Below are positions 42,447 through 51,571 of a DNA stretch of 64,000 nt, piece after piece. How positions within the stretch are numbered: the first letter of the stretch is position 1; each line of letters starts with the position of its first letter. Both the position numbers and the translations under genes were made by a program. The notes below the pieces were generated by a model that saw nothing but the letters and a program-made list of their open reading frames with translations, was not told the DNA's origin and did not search any database. The DNA is from Vibrio mediterranei (GTDB taxonomy: Bacteria > Pseudomonadota > Gammaproteobacteria > Enterobacterales > Vibrionaceae): NCBI RefSeq assembly GCF_900088415.1, contig NZ_FLLQ01000006.1, positions 1 to 64,000 on the forward strand, given 5' to 3'.

Positions 42447-42920
42447 ATGTCTTACACAACTTTGGATGAATACCAAAGAAAATGGATTTTTACTCATCAA
42501 TCAATGCCTGTTCCTGAGCAAGATTGGCCACAGATTAAACCCATGACTCAAGCGCGTGCAGCACAGTTTTGGAAAGAAAATATCAGCGCCCAAAGCCCAG
42601 ATGCAGAACGTCTAAGCTCACAAGATTGGCCAATGAAAGACAGCAATTGGCAAGATGATGTTGATTGGATGGCTGCGTGGGAAGCCGATGAGAACGAGCT
42701 TCCTGAAGCCGTGAATCAGTTTATCGATTGGCAAGACGACGTCACAGTGTATTTCTGTTATGAGAAGTACAACGTGATTGAAACTAAATGGTCGGTGTTT
42801 AAAAAGTATTGGAAGAACTTCCTGTTTTACGATGATGGTCCTATCTTATTAGGCCGCCGCCGCTCGGAAGCGCTTTGGTTTTCGACTCAGGGAACCGTGC
42901 GATTAGGCCATCGCAAGTAA
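42447..42920 (+). CDS. DUF2947-type conserved protein
   Basis: A 157-residue acidic, Trp-rich cytoplasmic protein (many W, D and E residues; WQDDVDWMAAWEADENELPE). It looks like the vibrio DUF2947 family, from memory rather than a search. No catalytic motif is visible. AGGAG precedes the ATG and it lies 8 bases after the HD gene, so it closes the tyrR-linked operon. A terminator follows directly. Confidence 0.75.
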   Translation: MSYTTLDEYQRKWIFTHQSMPVPEQDWPQIKPMTQARAAQFWKENISAQSPDAERLSSQDWPMKDSNWQDDVDWMAAWEADENELPEAVNQFIDWQDDVTVYFCYEKYNVIETKWSVFKKYWKNFLFYDDGPILLGRRRSEALWFSTQGTVRLGHRK

Positions 42921-42928
42921 CCGACTTA

Positions 42929-42956
42929 AAAGCCAGACAATTCATCGCCTGGCTTT
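42929..42956 (+). terminator. Terminator after the tyrR-linked cluster
   Basis: AAAGCCAG (42929-42936) pairs with CTGGCTTT (42949-42956), followed by TTCA after the T-run. It is a standard rho-independent hairpin. Confidence 0.85.
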
Positions 42957-42982
42957 TTCATATCTGTATTATTGACTTGGCG

Positions 42983-43879
42983 TTATTTCACGCTTGCTTT
43001 CCACTTAGCCAACACTTCAATGTGTTCTGGCCCAATACCGCAACAGCCTCCAATAATATTCGCCCCGTGCTGCTGCCACTTTTTAGCAAACTGCAAATAC
43101 TCTTGTGGAGAGACTTCTCGTAACTCTTGTACTGCATCATTTGCTTTATGCCCAGACTGAATTGGCGTAAAGCTATTGGCGAATGCTCCCAAGCAAATTA
43201 AAGAGTGGTGACTTTCTAACACCTTTGCCGTTGCTGCTAAAGCTGCTTCAATAACTTCTGGGATAGAGCAGTTGAATAAGATGCCATCTGGGTTGTGTTT
43301 TAGTAGAGACTGCACCGCATCGACTACTGTTTCACCTGAGCGCAGCTTACCCAGTTGGCTAACATCATCTAACAAGGTGTACGCGTAATATTTAGGCTTT
43401 GTCGACTCAGCAAGTACCTGAGATACCACCCGTGCTTCTTCAATACTGGAGAGTGTTTCGACCAACCAAATATCGACATACGCATCCTGAGCCTGCATTA
43501 AGTCTTGCCAAACCTGCGCCCCTCGCTCTGCCATGAACAGGTCTGGACGGTAAGAACCAAATGCCGGGGGCAGGGAGCCTGCGATAGTGACTGCGCGGTT
43601 ACTGTGTGATACCGCATTTTTAGCCAGCTTCGCTGCCAAACCTGCGAGCTCTGTTCCTCGCTCATGATAGAGAACATCACCCAAATGGAAAGGTACACAG
43701 GCATAGCTGTTGGTCGTGATGATATCGGCACCCGAATCAATAAACTGCTGATGAGCCTGTTCTACAAAATGCGGCGCTTCTATTAAGGCTTGTGCGCTCC
43801 AGTAGGGTTGAGAAAATGGTGCGCCCATGCGCTTGAGCTCTCTTCCCATACCGCCATCTAGAATGGTGAGTGGATTCAT
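42983..43879 (-). CDS. Homocysteine S-methyltransferase family protein
   Basis: A 298-residue cytoplasmic enzyme that transfers a methyl group to homocysteine, or to a related thiol, forming methionine. Zinc-binding Cys residues are seen in ILFNCSIPEVI and the GGCCGIGPEHI motif. The start DGGMGRELKRMG and GADIITTNSYACVP are family-typical. It is a single gene; the inverted repeat GTAACAA...TTGTTAC (43943-43963) in its upstream gap could be a regulatory site. The methyl donor (S-methylmethionine or AdoMet) cannot be read from sequence. Confidence 0.9.
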   Translation of the reverse strand: MNPLTILDGGMGRELKRMGAPFSQPYWSAQALIEAPHFVEQAHQQFIDSGADIITTNSYACVPFHLGDVLYHERGTELAGLAAKLAKNAVSHSNRAVTIAGSLPPAFGSYRPDLFMAERGAQVWQDLMQAQDAYVDIWLVETLSSIEEARVVSQVLAESTKPKYYAYTLLDDVSQLGKLRSGETVVDAVQSLLKHNPDGILFNCSIPEVIEAALAATAKVLESHHSLICLGAFANSFTPIQSGHKANDAVQELREVSPQEYLQFAKKWQQHGANIIGGCCGIGPEHIEVLAKWKASVK

Positions 43880-44086
43880 TGTCTGGTTTCCTACAGCTAA
43901 ACCGTTATGGTGTTATTTATATAAGTGTAATCACTGATGTGAGTAACAATAACAAATTGTTACCCAATTCACACTCCAAGAAACTTCATGATAAATATGC
44001 AAAAACTTTGATCCTACGCTAAGTAGCTCCACACATAGCGGCGTGATACTGCTCACAGTATAATATTTCTCAGGACGAGCAGTACC

Positions 44087-45505
44087 ATGCAAAAATATTT
44101 AAAGTATATCATTCCGATATCTATCCCATTAATCGTTTTGCTCTTGCCATTATCGGCATTTCCTTTCGACGGATTGACCATTATCCAGCAGCGCGTTATT
44201 GCGATTTTCCTTCTCGCCGCCTTGTGTTGGGTGTTCGAACCTATCCCTATCTACGCCACCTCTGTGGTGATTATTGTGCTTGAGCTGTTACTGGTATCGA
44301 ATAAAGGGCTTTACCTGTTTAGGTTGAATGAAGGACAGCCTCATTTTGGTGAGCTACTTAGTTATAACGAAATCATGGCAACTTTTGCTAGTCCAATCAT
44401 CATGCTTTTTCTTGGTGGCTTCTTTTTAGCGATGGCTGCAACAAAATATCGCCTTGATGTTAACTTAGCGCGAGTGTTACTCAAGCCATTTGGCAGTGAC
44501 CCCAAATTTGTCATGTTAGGTTTGATGTTAATAACCGGCATCTTCTCCATGTTTATGTCGAATACCGCGACTACGGCGATGATGCTCTCTATCTTAACGC
44601 CTGTTATTGCTGTTTTTGGTCCCAAAGATCCTGGACGAATTGCGTTTGCATTATGTATCCCCGTCGCAGCTAATATTGGAGGGATCGGTACGCCAATTGG
44701 TACGCCTCCCAATGCAATTGCTCTTAAATATCTCGTGGGTGATAACTACATCAGTTTTGGTGAATGGATGGCGTTTGGTGTGCCGTTTGTAGTGGTCATG
44801 ATGGCCTTAGCTTGGATGCTAATTAACTTCCTTTATAGTGCCGATCAAAAGAAAATTGAGCTTTCAATCAAAGGTAAGTTTCTTAAAACACCGAAAGCCA
44901 TCATGGTCTACATTACGTTCACATTGACTATCGTACTTTGGCTGATGGGTTCCAGCCACGGAATGAACTCGTATACCGTCGCACTGATTCCAGTCGCAAT
45001 CTTCTCGCTTACAGGCATTATCAACAAAGAAGATCTCAAGAAGATCTCTTGGGACGTGTTGTGGCTGGTGTCAGGTGGTATCGCGCTTGGACTAGCTTTG
45101 GACAAAACGGGCCTTGCAAGACTTGTTGTACATAGCATTCCATTTGATGCTTTTTCACCATATGTGGTCCTGTTTGGGGCTGCTTTCTTGTGTTTGGTGA
45201 TGGCAAACTTTATGTCGCACACCGCAACCGCTAACTTATTGATGCCAATTATGGCGGCGTTAGGCACGTCTATGGCGTCGCTGACACCACTGGGCGGCGA
45301 AATTACGCTGATACTCGTCGTCACGTTCGCTGCGTCATTGGGTATGTCGCTGCCAATCAGTACGCCACCTAACGCACTGGCACACGCAACGGGACATGTG
45401 CAAAGTAACCAGATGGCCAAAGTAGGCGTGATTCTTGGTGTGGTTGGTGTATTGCTTAGCTTCGTATTGGTTTGGCTATTACATGCCGTGGGACATATTG
45501 GGTAG
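44087..45505 (+). CDS. DASS/SLC13-family sodium-coupled anion transporter
   Basis: A 472-residue inner-membrane carrier of the INDY type, for dicarboxylates or sulfate. Both halves carry the sodium/substrate signature: SNTATTAMML with GTPIGTPPNA, and SHTATANLLMP with PISTPPNALAHATG. About eleven membrane helices are predicted. It is followed after 5 bases by a sensor kinase gene, so the kinase may respond to the same substrate or be co-regulated with it. Confidence 0.9.
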   Translation: MQKYLKYIIPISIPLIVLLLPLSAFPFDGLTIIQQRVIAIFLLAALCWVFEPIPIYATSVVIIVLELLLVSNKGLYLFRLNEGQPHFGELLSYNEIMATFASPIIMLFLGGFFLAMAATKYRLDVNLARVLLKPFGSDPKFVMLGLMLITGIFSMFMSNTATTAMMLSILTPVIAVFGPKDPGRIAFALCIPVAANIGGIGTPIGTPPNAIALKYLVGDNYISFGEWMAFGVPFVVVMMALAWMLINFLYSADQKKIELSIKGKFLKTPKAIMVYITFTLTIVLWLMGSSHGMNSYTVALIPVAIFSLTGIINKEDLKKISWDVLWLVSGGIALGLALDKTGLARLVVHSIPFDAFSPYVVLFGAAFLCLVMANFMSHTATANLLMPIMAALGTSMASLTPLGGEITLILVVTFAASLGMSLPISTPPNALAHATGHVQSNQMAKVGVILGVVGVLLSFVLVWLLHAVGHIG

Positions 45506-45510
45506 AGTTT

Positions 45511-46836
45511 ATGGAGCAATTAGTACGACATTATTTCTCGCAAAGTGATCGGCAGGTAACCTTGTCTGCCGATGAGGTCGTGCTGCGTCAAAGCGGTCAA
45601 AATGACCGTCTTTATCTTGTATTGCGAGGTGAGCTGGAAGGTTACTTTGAAAGTGATGAGGACGGCAAGCTTACCAAACTTTTCACGGCGTCGGCTGGTG
45701 CATTTATTGGGGTCCATAGTTTCTTTTCAGGGACTTGGACTGCGTCGTCAACAGTCATAGCCAAAACCGAAGTCACATTAGCGTGGATTGATAGGCATAC
45801 GCCTGCCGTTTCTCCGGAAACGTTAGGACCACTCAACGCGCAGTTTATGCCAGTAATGGTCAACGAACTGTCGCGACGTCAGCGTCGTGCGACTCAAGAA
45901 GCATTAGCAAAAGAGAAAGCCCTGCAGCGTCTACACACAGCGGAGCAAATGACGACGCTTGGACAACTCGCTGCCGGCATTGCGCATGAACTCAACAACG
46001 CTATTGGTGTGGTGAGCAGTAAAACAGAACGGTTACAGCAAGATTTAATTCAACTTCTAGAAGAGGTGCATCCAGAAGCAAGTCAGTTCTTCGATGTGGG
46101 GCTGATGCAAGGACAAAGTGCGTCATCAAGTGAAGTAAGACAGCTTACCAAGCAAATACAGTCACAATATCGATTGGAACGAAATCTCGCGAAACGTCTA
46201 GCTAGAGCCACTGCAAGCCACACGATTCCTGATTCTTGGTTAGCAGCCCCTGAGCAAGCACTAAAGTACTGGGGAATGGGGCGCGATCTTCATGATTTAC
46301 GAGTCGCGGCCAAACATACAGTGGGTATCGTCAAATCTGTGAAGCAACTGGGACGTACTGACGGAGAGCCTGATGAATTACTTGATATCAACGACACAAT
46401 CAATAAAGCCCTTGCTCTATTACAAAGTGATTTACGACGCGTTTCTGTTCGACTGCGTCCCGCAACGCTGCCTTTAATCAAAGGGGCATCCACTGAGTAT
46501 GTACAGATATGGAGTAATATCGTTAAAAATGCTTGCGATGCCATGTTGCAAACTGAATCACCTCAAATTGATATTCAAACAAAGTTATCGAATCAAAGAA
46601 TTTTGGTCACCATTGCCAACAATGGGCCAGAAATCGATGAGCCTACCCGCCGAAAAATATTCCAGCCCAATTTCACGACTAAGAAGGGCGGCCTATCGTT
46701 TGGCTTGGGGCTAGGGTTATCCATCGTTAAACGAATCGTTAGTGAAAATGGTGGCACGATTGTCGTGAAAAGCGATAAGGAGAGCACTATTTTCCGAGTC
46801 AAATTACCAGTAGGAGAAGCATATGGAGAAGCTTAA
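45511..46836 (+). CDS. Sensor histidine kinase with cyclic-nucleotide-binding-like domain
   Basis: A 441-residue soluble kinase. ATG 45511 is chosen over an upstream frame that overlaps the carrier gene. It has an N-terminal cNMP/CAP-type domain (about 1-125), a coiled-coil linker, an H-box GQLAAGIAHELNNAIG, a helical insert (about 185-290), and an ATPase domain ending in FGLGLGLSIVKRIVSENGG. No membrane segment is visible. It overlaps the receiver gene by 14 bases. The ligand of the N-terminal domain is unknown. Confidence 0.88.
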   Translation: MEQLVRHYFSQSDRQVTLSADEVVLRQSGQNDRLYLVLRGELEGYFESDEDGKLTKLFTASAGAFIGVHSFFSGTWTASSTVIAKTEVTLAWIDRHTPAVSPETLGPLNAQFMPVMVNELSRRQRRATQEALAKEKALQRLHTAEQMTTLGQLAAGIAHELNNAIGVVSSKTERLQQDLIQLLEEVHPEASQFFDVGLMQGQSASSSEVRQLTKQIQSQYRLERNLAKRLARATASHTIPDSWLAAPEQALKYWGMGRDLHDLRVAAKHTVGIVKSVKQLGRTDGEPDELLDINDTINKALALLQSDLRRVSVRLRPATLPLIKGASTEYVQIWSNIVKNACDAMLQTESPQIDIQTKLSNQRILVTIANNGPEIDEPTRRKIFQPNFTTKKGGLSFGLGLGLSIVKRIVSENGGTIVVKSDKESTIFRVKLPVGEAYGEA

Positions 46837-47296
46837 CGTCATTTGTGTCGATGACCAACGCGAAGTATTGAGCGCGGTTATTCAAGATTTGGAGCCTTTA
46901 GCTAATTGGTTAAACATTGAAGATTGCGAATCCGGAGAAGAGGTTCTCGACTTAATGGAAGATCTTGACGCTGACGGGGAGTGCGTTGCAGTAATCGTGT
47001 CTGACCACGTCATGCCGGGGATGACGGGGGTTGAATTGCTGACGGAAGTCTCCAGAGATAGCCGATTTAAAGAAACCAAAAAAGTGTTGCTAACGGGGCA
47101 GGCCACGCATTCCGATACTATTACGGCGATAAATATGGCAGGCGTTAGTCACTATTTTGAGAAGCCTTGGAATGCTGAAGAGCTTATTGCGTGTGTGCGT
47201 TCTCTTGTGACCAGCTATATTTTCGATAAAGGCTTTGACTACCAACCTTATCATGAAGAGTTAGATCAGACGATAGTTTTTGAAAGGCTGCGCTAG
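46823..47296 (+). CDS. Stand-alone response regulator receiver
   Basis: A 157-residue protein consisting of one receiver domain (about 4-130): acidic pocket VDDQ, phospho-acceptor in VIVSDHVMPGMTG, and conserved Lys in FEKPWNAEEL. There is no DNA-binding or enzymatic output domain; a 30-residue tail follows. It partners the overlapping kinase gene and may act by protein contact or as a phosphate relay. Confidence 0.9.
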   Translation: MEKLNVICVDDQREVLSAVIQDLEPLANWLNIEDCESGEEVLDLMEDLDADGECVAVIVSDHVMPGMTGVELLTEVSRDSRFKETKKVLLTGQATHSDTITAINMAGVSHYFEKPWNAEELIACVRSLVTSYIFDKGFDYQPYHEELDQTIVFERLR

Positions 47297-47336
47297 CTCC
47301 TTGATTAATATAACACCTTATTACTTAGGAGGATTT

Positions 47337-47690
47337 ATGAAGAAAATACTGTCCTTGTCGGTACTTTGTGTCGCATTGACTAGTGCCAGCGTGATGGCAT
47401 CTGAACGTGCAGAACAAGGTTGGCAAATGATAGAACAAGGTGCAATGGTTGTGGACGTGCGCACTCCTGATGAGTTCGCTGATGGTCATTTGGCGAATGC
47501 AGTGAACTATCCGTTATCTGATATTGATAAGTACTTTGCTAATGTCGATAAGTCTACACCGATCGTTGTGTATTGCCGAAGTGGTAACCGTTCAGGTAAA
47601 GCAATGGACTATTTGACCTCTGTTGGTTTTAGTAATGTCCACAACGCGGGTGGATTAGAAGAAATGCGCGAACAGAAAGGCGCAAAGTAG
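47337..47690 (+). CDS. Periplasmic rhodanese (PspE-like)
   Basis: A 117-residue secreted single-domain sulfurtransferase. AGGAGG lies six bases before ATG 47337. There is a signal peptide (about 1-21, ending SVMA). The active-site loop is CRSGNRS, with the Cys that carries the persulfide; DVRTPDEFADGHLANA is the other family mark. It lies 40 bases after the receiver gene and may be co-transcribed. Confidence 0.9.
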   Translation: MKKILSLSVLCVALTSASVMASERAEQGWQMIEQGAMVVDVRTPDEFADGHLANAVNYPLSDIDKYFANVDKSTPIVVYCRSGNRSGKAMDYLTSVGFSNVHNAGGLEEMREQKGAK

Positions 47691-48515
47691 CAATAGACAC
47701 CCCTCTATCATTCGTATCGTCACCCAAGCAGACCTTTTATTGATGTCTCTACACCATAGAAGGGGTGACCATACCGAATGTTGTGGCGTCATATTGGTCT
47801 CTCAGGTTAATCAACTATTCCAATTCCTAAGTTTAGTAAATGACTAAAGTAAGCTTGAATTTGCTTAAGTTATAAACGTGATCTTGAAAGGAATAATTGC
47901 AATTTATTACTTGCTTTTAATTCTATCTGATATATCGTTTGAAAAAACATAAGTTATTATTCGGTATTTTCGAGTTTCTGGTGTTGAACCATTTTTACTA
48001 AAGGAGGACTAATATCATATTGATAACCCTCTTTACTTTGTTGATGGTTTGTTTTTTTACTCTAAGTCACTAATAATTAAGTGTTATTTTTAAATCTCAG
48101 TGCCATTAATCCTACTTATCCCTTCTGACACTGTTCGTTACAAACTGTCATCTATTCCAGATGTTTTTAATAAATATATTAGAAAATTGGCTTTCTTATA
48201 CATTCAGAAATTAGAATTACGACTAATCAACGACTCTTTACAATTGTATTCTGGTACTAAAATACTCGCCAAGGATAGAATTTATATCGTTTAGGATGTA
48301 AAGATTGATTAATAAATCAGCTCAATGATTGTTCTGGTATTAAATTAGCTATTCACTTCTTCATGTTGGCTATCAGAAAACTCTTCATCTAAAACAAGCA
48401 CTGCTTCGGGTATATGGAACTAATCGAATAAGGTTGCTGCAATGGTAAGTGACCGTTTTGCTATTTCTGCAATTTGGTATTTAGCGGGAATTCACTTGGG
48501 ATATAGTAGATAAAG
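47691..48515. other. 825-base AT-rich gap before the Mrp operon
   Basis: No full-size gene. It contains a possible folded segment (CACCCCTCTAT 47698-47708 pairing with ATAGAAGGGGTG 47756-47767, one bulge), a Shine-Dalgarno-like AAGGAGGA (48001-48008) ahead of a very short hydrophobic reading frame ending at 48073, and a decayed minus-strand coding remnant (48345-48491). A 64-codon GTG frame at 48100 has no ribosome-binding site and is not called. Confidence 0.6.
48345..48491 (-). pseudogene. Decayed coding remnant with one in-frame stop
   Basis: On the minus strand a 49-codon stretch reads like protein, IPAKYQIAEIAKRSLTIAA and on, then a TAG, then FHIPEAVLVLDEEFSDSQ and on, to a TAA. There is no start codon and a stop lies just upstream. 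Composition suits the C-terminal end of a lost gene; the family is not recognised. Confidence 0.4.
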
Positions 48516-51218
48516 GTGAGTATTAACTTGAACATCGAAAAGGCTGCATTGACGTCCAATAAACTCGGCAAACAAGGTGAGCGTGTAAACCTGCATAGCT
48601 CACAGCTATTCGCGTTGTTTGCTGTGTTTCCTCTGTCGATATTTCTTTCAATCTTATACTTGTATAGCCCTGAAGGCGTAGCGTGGACTGCATCGTGGGT
48701 TCCAAGCTTAGGCTTAGATCTCAGCTTTAGGCTCGACGGTTTATCATTTCTATTTGCCTGTTTGATTAGCGGTATAGGTACTTTAGTGCAAATATACGCG
48801 TTGGCTTATTTGCGTGAATATCCAAACCGTCTCAAATTTCACTTTTACTTAACGGCATTTATGTTAGCGATGCTGGGCGTAGTGCTCAGTAATAACGTGT
48901 TATTACTATTTGTTTTTTGGGAACTAACAACCATTACGTCTTATTTGCTGATTGGCTTTAACCACGAGAACCCAACTTCTAGAAAGAACGCATTGCAGTC
49001 TTTACTTATTACTGGCGCTGGTGGTTTAGCGATGCTAGCGGGTCTGATTCTTTTAGGGAACATGGCCGAAAGCTATCAATTGACGACTATTTTACAGCAG
49101 GCGTCGGTCATTCATGACCACGCACTGTTTGTTCCATCATTGTTACTCATTATATTGGGTGCATTTACCAAGTCAGCGCAGTTCCCGTTTCATTTTTGGT
49201 TACCTAATGCGATGGCGGCACCAACGCCTGTGAGTGCTTATCTGCATTCGGCAACGATGGTGAAAGCCGGGATCTTTTTATTAGCTCTGCTTTCGCCCAT
49301 TTACGCCCACAGTGAGGTTTGGTTTTATACACTAACAACCGTGGGTGGTTTCACGGCGCTTTGGTGTGCTGTTCTAGCTTTAAAACAGACCGACCTAAAA
49401 CTAATGCTTGCCTACAGTACAACAGTCGTTCTCGGCAAGCTGACGTTTTTGTTAGGTATTGGTACCGATTTGGCGCTTAAGTCTGCGTTAATGTTGATCG
49501 TTGCTCACTCGATGTATAAAGCGGGCTTGTTCATGGTGATTGGCAACATCGATAAGGCGACAGGTACTCGTGAGGTTGGGGTGCTTCGTGGATTACGTCC
49601 GGTATTACAAATCAGCTTTGTGGCTGCGTTTATCGCGGCGCTATCTACATCGGGCGTTCCGCCGCTACCAGGCTTTTTGAGTAAAGAGTATATGTACAAA
49701 GCTGGCTTGGAAGTTAGCTCGTTAGCGGTACTGTTGATGCTGGTGGTCAATGCGCTGACCGTTACGTTGGTGCTTGCTCTTCTGATAAAGCCCTTCTCAC
49801 GGAAATACCAGGGTGAACCAACACCAGCCAAACCCATTGAGGTAAATAAGGGGCTGTGGCTTCCTCCAATTACGCTTGCGTTAGTAAGTGTACTCGCGAC
49901 GGTACTGGGGCTTGGCTGGCTTAACGAACAAGTGATTTTACCCGGCGTAACCTCGATTGCTCCGATATCTGAGCCAGAGCCACTCAAGTTATGGCATGGC
50001 ATTAATCTGCCTCTGGTGTTAAGTGCGGTGACGCTCTTGCTAGGTGTCTCAGTGTATAAGATTTACCCTTGGCTACTCGCTCAGTGGACACGGTTATCTA
50101 TCACTTTGCCTAATGCGAACAAGGTGTTTGATGGTTTGCTAAAAGGAATGATGGCATTTGCGTCTTGGCAAACTAATCTGATGCAGCAGAAGCGCATGAG
50201 TTTTTATGGGTTGATTTCATTTTCAGCGTTGGCAGTACTGCTAGTATCTCAAGTTCATATTTCTTCGAACGTTATGCTCAATCAACTTGTTGACGTTAAG
50301 TTCTACGAGTTTGCAGTAGCACTACTGCTTATTGTCTCCACAGTTGTCGTCATTGTTTCTAAGACGAAACTTCTTGCGGTTGCGGCGTTAGGAATGATCG
50401 GCTTCATGACAACTTTGGTGTTTATGATCTACAGCGCTCCTGATGTGGCTAAGACGCAACTTTTGGTAGAAACGCTAATGGTGGTGTTTTTGGTCCTGCT
50501 GATGCGTCATGTGCCTAAGCTGGCCACGGTTCGTCAACATTCAATAAAACGAAAAACACTACACGCGGTGGTTGCTAGTGTGATTGGTTTTGCCATCACG
50601 ATGCTTCTTATCAACATTACTTCACAGCCAATGGATACCAGTGTGGCAGAGTTCTTCTCTAACAACAGCGTTCCTGGCGGTCACGGGCGCAATATTGTGA
50701 ACGTAATTCTAGTGGACTTCCGTGCGTTCGATACCTTTGGTGAAGTGGTTGTGGTGGTAATGGCTGGGCTATGTGCAGTCAGTCTACTGAAGCCGGGCAG
50801 TGTGACCTACAAGAACATTCAGTCGCTGATCTTTGGTACTGCTTCGCATATCGTTGCTGCTTTGATGTTGGTGTTCTCACTTTATCTCCTGATGCGAGGA
50901 CACAACTCGCCTGGTGGTGGCTTTATCGGTGCGCTTATCGCAGTGATTGGTTTATCACTACTGATGTTTGCAGAGTCTCCCAAGTATGTGCGTGAGCGAT
51001 TGCACTTCGCGCCATTCAGTATTGCCATGTTTGGCGTATTGCTGAGCTTTATCGCAGGCGTTATCAGCTTGTTATTCAACTTACCTTTCTTGACCGGGTT
51101 GTGGTGGAAAGATGTACTTCCGCTCGGCACACCATTGATCTTTGATATTGGTATTTATCTGGGTGTTATTGGTGGTGTTATGGGAATGGTACTGCACGTC
51201 AGTGAGGAGCTTAACTAA
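48516..51218 (+). CDS. mrpA: Mrp Na+/H+ antiporter subunit A/B fusion
   Basis: A 900-residue inner-membrane protein. The first 500 residues are a NuoL/MrpA-type channel (TKSAQFPFHFWLPNAMAAPT; HSATMVKAGIFLL). The end, from about residue 735, is an MrpB-like domain (RGHNSPGGGFIGALIAVIG), so A and B are fused as in other six-gene (group 2) Mrp operons. GTG 48516 overlaps the AAGGTGA motif; TTG 48528, eight bases after that motif, may be the true start. The complex exports Na+ for H+ and supports salt and pH tolerance. Confidence 0.93.
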   Translation: MSINLNIEKAALTSNKLGKQGERVNLHSSQLFALFAVFPLSIFLSILYLYSPEGVAWTASWVPSLGLDLSFRLDGLSFLFACLISGIGTLVQIYALAYLREYPNRLKFHFYLTAFMLAMLGVVLSNNVLLLFVFWELTTITSYLLIGFNHENPTSRKNALQSLLITGAGGLAMLAGLILLGNMAESYQLTTILQQASVIHDHALFVPSLLLIILGAFTKSAQFPFHFWLPNAMAAPTPVSAYLHSATMVKAGIFLLALLSPIYAHSEVWFYTLTTVGGFTALWCAVLALKQTDLKLMLAYSTTVVLGKLTFLLGIGTDLALKSALMLIVAHSMYKAGLFMVIGNIDKATGTREVGVLRGLRPVLQISFVAAFIAALSTSGVPPLPGFLSKEYMYKAGLEVSSLAVLLMLVVNALTVTLVLALLIKPFSRKYQGEPTPAKPIEVNKGLWLPPITLALVSVLATVLGLGWLNEQVILPGVTSIAPISEPEPLKLWHGINLPLVLSAVTLLLGVSVYKIYPWLLAQWTRLSITLPNANKVFDGLLKGMMAFASWQTNLMQQKRMSFYGLISFSALAVLLVSQVHISSNVMLNQLVDVKFYEFAVALLLIVSTVVVIVSKTKLLAVAALGMIGFMTTLVFMIYSAPDVAKTQLLVETLMVVFLVLLMRHVPKLATVRQHSIKRKTLHAVVASVIGFAITMLLINITSQPMDTSVAEFFSNNSVPGGHGRNIVNVILVDFRAFDTFGEVVVVVMAGLCAVSLLKPGSVTYKNIQSLIFGTASHIVAALMLVFSLYLLMRGHNSPGGGFIGALIAVIGLSLLMFAESPKYVRERLHFAPFSIAMFGVLLSFIAGVISLLFNLPFLTGLWWKDVLPLGTPLIFDIGIYLGVIGGVMGMVLHVSEELN

Positions 51219-51571
51219 TGGAAATTTTATGGAGTGTGGTCGTAGGGGTGTTTGTTGCCGCTGGGATCTATCTGATGCTCGAGCGCCATTTGTTACGCGT
51301 TCTATTTGGCTTAATTATGCTGAGTAGTGCTGTCAATATGGCGATATTTACAGCGGGTAGGCTGACAGTGGGTGAGCCACCATTGATTGATGCTAATGCA
51401 GTTGTGCCGCCTTTAGGTGCTGCAAACCCATTACCTCAAGCATTGATTTTAACGGCGATTGTTATTGGGTTTGGTTTATTGGTATTTACGCTTGTGCTGT
51501 TTTATCGAGCCTATCAAGAGTCCTTAACAGCGGATATTGATCAAATGACGTATTCAGAGGAGGAGCAGTAA
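51218..51571 (+). CDS. mrpC: Mrp antiporter subunit C
   Basis: A 117-residue NuoK-like subunit with three membrane helices and the conserved PLPQALILTAIVIGFG segment. The start overlaps the mrpA stop by one base (TAATG). Length matches MrpC. It forms part of the membrane core beside MrpA and MrpD. Confidence 0.93.
   Translation: MEILWSVVVGVFVAAGIYLMLERHLLRVLFGLIMLSSAVNMAIFTAGRLTVGEPPLIDANAVVPPLGAANPLPQALILTAIVIGFGLLVFTLVLFYRAYQESLTADIDQMTYSEEEQ

Noticed and set aside
48100..48294. 64-codon GTG frame in the gap before the Mrp operon
   Set aside because: No ribosome-binding site, AT-rich composition typical of non-coding sequence, no recognisable features.
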